This document shows, in pieces, positions 12,943 to 14,496 of a stretch of DNA of 14,496 nt. Position 1 is the first letter of the stretch. Each line of letters begins with the position of its first letter. The notes below the pieces were generated by a model. It saw nothing but the letters and a program-made list of their open reading frames with translations, had not been told where the DNA came from and searched no databases. Source of the DNA: an uncultured Eubacteriales bacterium (GTDB lineage: Bacteria > Bacillota > Clostridia > Christensenellales > Aristaeellaceae); the NCBI GenBank assembly GCA_900542445.1, contig UQNN01000030.1, positions 1 through 14,496 on the forward strand, read 5' to 3'. The position numbers and the translations under genes are program-made.

Positions 12943-14373
12943 ATGGCCGAACGGGTGACGGTGCCGGATATGATGAACGCGCGGGAGGCGCGCGCGCAGG
13001 CGCAGCGGACGCTGCTGGCGCGTTATCCCGGCGCGGCAGTGGTGTGTTTATGTATGAACATCGCCGGGCCTGTCAAGCGGACGGAGAACATCGAGCGGGC
13101 GTTCGCGTGGGGCGCGGCGCAGGTGAAAGCGGTGCTTGCGCCGTATGAGACGCTGTTTGACGCGGCCATTCATGAAAAGACCGGGCCGGAAGCGATGACC
13201 TGCGTGCGCGCGGAAGCGAAGGCCGTCAAGAAACGGCTCTGCGCGCTGGAAGACGGAGAAGAGCTGGGGCGGCTGCTGGATATCGACGTCATCGCGCCGG
13301 ACGGCGGCAAGATTTCGCGGACAGATATCGGCCTGCCTGCACGGCGCTGTCTGCTCTGCGACAAGCCCGCGCCCGTCTGCGCGAGAAGCCGCGCGCACAG
13401 CGTGGACGCGCTCTTTGAGCGGGCAAACGCGATGATCGACGCGCATTTTGAGGCGGCGTTCGCTGCGCGAACGGCAGAAAACGCGCAGCGCGCGCTGCTC
13501 TGCGAGGTGGCGGTTACGCCCAAACCCGGTCTGGTGGACAGACACAACGCGGGCGCGCACAACGATATGGATGTGTTCACCTTCATCCACAGCGCGTGCG
13601 CGCTTCGGCCCTATTTTGAAAACTGTGCGCGGATTGGCCTTGCGCACCGGGGCGGGGACGCGACGGCGTGCTTCGACGCGCTTCGCGTACCGGGGCTTTT
13701 GGCGGAGGACGCGATGCGCCGCGCGACGGGTGGCGTGAACACGCACAAGGGCGCGATCTTTTCGCTGGGCATTGCGTGCGCGTCGCTGGGCATGGGTTAC
13801 GGCGCTTCGCTCGATGTGCATGAAACGTTGATGCGCTGCGGCGCGATGACGGGCGCGCAGATGCACAAAGAGCTGGAGGCGGCGAAGGCCGGACAGGCGC
13901 GTACTTTCGGCGAAACGATTTACCAAAAAGCGGGCATTGGCGGCGTTCGCGCGGAAGCGGCGGGCGGGTTTGCCAGCGTGCGCGAAATCGCTTTGCCGAG
14001 ACTTGAAGCAGGGCTATCTGCCGGGCTGCCGCTCAACGACGCGGCGCTTTGCGCGCTGGTCGCGCTGATGGCCAGTACCCAGGATACGAACGCCGTTCGG
14101 CGCGGCGGAGAGGACGGCGCAGCGGCGATGCGCGGCGAAGCGCAGGCGTTGGACGGCGAAATTGTGCGCGCGTTGGAAGCAGACGAGCTTCAACAAAAAA
14201 TCGGCCGACTGAAAGAACAGCTGGCCGATTGGGATGTGCGCATGAGCGCGGCGGGGATCAGCCCCGGCGGCTGCGCAGACTTATTGGCAATGGCGCTTCT
14301 GATGGCGTTTTGCGAAGAGGACGAAGGGAACGGGGGGAACGAGGGGAACGAGGGGAACGAGGGGAACGCTTGA
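12943..14373 (+). CDS. citXG: Fused CitX-CitG: citrate lyase prosthetic-group transferase and synthase
   Basis: CitG makes 2'-(5''-triphosphoribosyl)-3'-dephospho-CoA from ATP and dephospho-CoA; CitX transfers it to the citrate lyase acyl carrier protein. Both are here in one 476-residue chain, as in some other bacteria. The ATG at 12943 has GGAGGG 7 bases upstream; the ATG at 12919 is only one base from its GGAGG. CitX part: about 20-165, with NIAGPVKRTENIERAF (39-54), LGRLLDIDVIAPDGG (108-122) and ARRCLLCDKPAPVCARSRAH (133-152). CitG part: about 175-460, with EVAVTPKPGLVDRHNAGAHNDMD (188-210), GGVNTHKGAIFSLG (263-276) and ISPGGCADLLAMALL (439-453). The protein ends in an odd Gly-Asn-Glu tail coded by a 9-bp repeat. 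It pairs functionally with citC. Confidence 0.95.
   Translation: MAERVTVPDMMNAREARAQAQRTLLARYPGAAVVCLCMNIAGPVKRTENIERAFAWGAAQVKAVLAPYETLFDAAIHEKTGPEAMTCVRAEAKAVKKRLCALEDGEELGRLLDIDVIAPDGGKISRTDIGLPARRCLLCDKPAPVCARSRAHSVDALFERANAMIDAHFEAAFAARTAENAQRALLCEVAVTPKPGLVDRHNAGAHNDMDVFTFIHSACALRPYFENCARIGLAHRGGDATACFDALRVPGLLAEDAMRRATGGVNTHKGAIFSLGIACASLGMGYGASLDVHETLMRCGAMTGAQMHKELEAAKAGQARTFGETIYQKAGIGGVRAEAAGGFASVREIALPRLEAGLSAGLPLNDAALCALVALMASTQDTNAVRRGGEDGAAAMRGEAQALDGEIVRALEADELQQKIGRLKEQLADWDVRMSAAGISPGGCADLLAMALLMAFCEEDEGNGGNEGNEGNEGNA
14323..14367 (+). repeat. Five tandem 9-bp units at the 3' end of citXG
   Basis: Units of consensus GAGGGGAAC (two variant, three identical) code the EGN-GGN-EGN-EGN-EGN tail just before the stop. 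The three identical copies indicate recent slippage. The tail lies beyond the last CitG motif and is probably dispensable. Confidence 0.9.
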
Positions 14374-14385
14374 GGCTCCGCCTCA
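14371..14385 (+). other. Hairpin overlapping the citXG stop codon
   Basis: TGAGGC-TCC-GCCTCA is a perfect 6-bp stem that begins with the TGA stop itself. It is followed 7 bases later by the larger palindromic repeat and is probably part of the same dispersed element. Confidence 0.5.
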
Positions 14386-14392
14386 AACTCCG

Positions 14393-14413
14393 GCAGGAAC
14401 CTGAGGTTCCTGC
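14393..14413 (+). repeat. Palindromic repeat, copy 2 (downstream of citXG)
   Basis: A perfect palindrome with 10-bp arms, GCAGGAACCT and AGGTTCCTGC, around one base, followed by ACCTCCCGCTTTATTTATT. Compared with copy 1 (11703-11723), the differences within the arms are paired changes that keep the stem. It has the same orientation relative to citXG as copy 1 has to citC. It may serve as the citXG terminator. Confidence 0.8.
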
Positions 14414-14460
14414 ACCTCCCGCTTTATTTATTGCTTAAAATAACAACTCTGATTATCTCC

Positions 14461-14481
14461 AAAAAGCCCGGAAATACGGGC
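14461..14481 (-). terminator. Terminator of a gene beyond the right edge
   Basis: On the minus strand GCCCG pairs with CGGGC around a 6-base loop and is followed by TTTTT. It implies a convergent minus-strand gene ending at or just right of 14482. Its coding sequence is outside or barely inside the window (a TGA is possible at 14485-14487). Confidence 0.7.
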
Positions 14482-14496
14482 ATTTCACGGGATATA

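Overview
The window looks like a chromosomal segment of a GC-rich, Gram-positive-type anaerobe, most likely a gut Clostridia lineage. That is an inference from strong AGGAGG-like ribosome sites, GTG and TTG starts, extended -10 promoters, a T-box leader on serS, and exported proteins with signal peptidase I signals and no outer-membrane features. No rRNA, tRNA, CRISPR array or transposase was seen.

Layout. (1) 3-1094 (+): the C-terminal three quarters of a TctA-type tricarboxylate transporter permease, running in from outside the window and ending at a strong hairpin. (2) 1173-2874 (-): an auxin-efflux-carrier (AEC) family permease preceded by a CofE-like (F420-0:gamma-glutamyl ligase family) protein that has its own near-consensus promoter and terminator. 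(3) 3035-9727 (-): a surface or secretion locus with two large paralogous proteins (1069 and 857 aa). Each has a signal peptide, two Ig-like (Big_2) domains, an unrecognised middle domain, InlB/Flg_new-type repeats, a long Thr-Pro linker and a Thr/Pro/Glu tail. A small secreted acidic protein (271 aa) lies between them. The probable order of transcription is 1069 aa, then 271 aa, then an internal terminator, then 857 aa. (4) 9728-10258: a 531-base divergent intergenic region with the surface-locus promoter, a nested inverted/direct repeat, a short coding-like remnant, and the promoter and serine T-box of serS. (5) 10259-11548 (+): serS, with unusual catalytic motifs. (6) 11758-14373: divergent citC (-) and a fused citX-citG (+), which make and attach the prosthetic group of citrate lyase. 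Each is followed by a copy of the same covarying palindromic repeat. A minus-strand terminator at the right edge implies another convergent gene beyond the window.

The TctA permease and the citrate-lyase maturation genes suggest use of citrate or a similar tricarboxylate, but the lyase subunits citD, citE and citF are not in the window. The least explained part is the surface-protein locus: the middle domain, the conserved C-terminal block and the small acidic partner match no family I can name.
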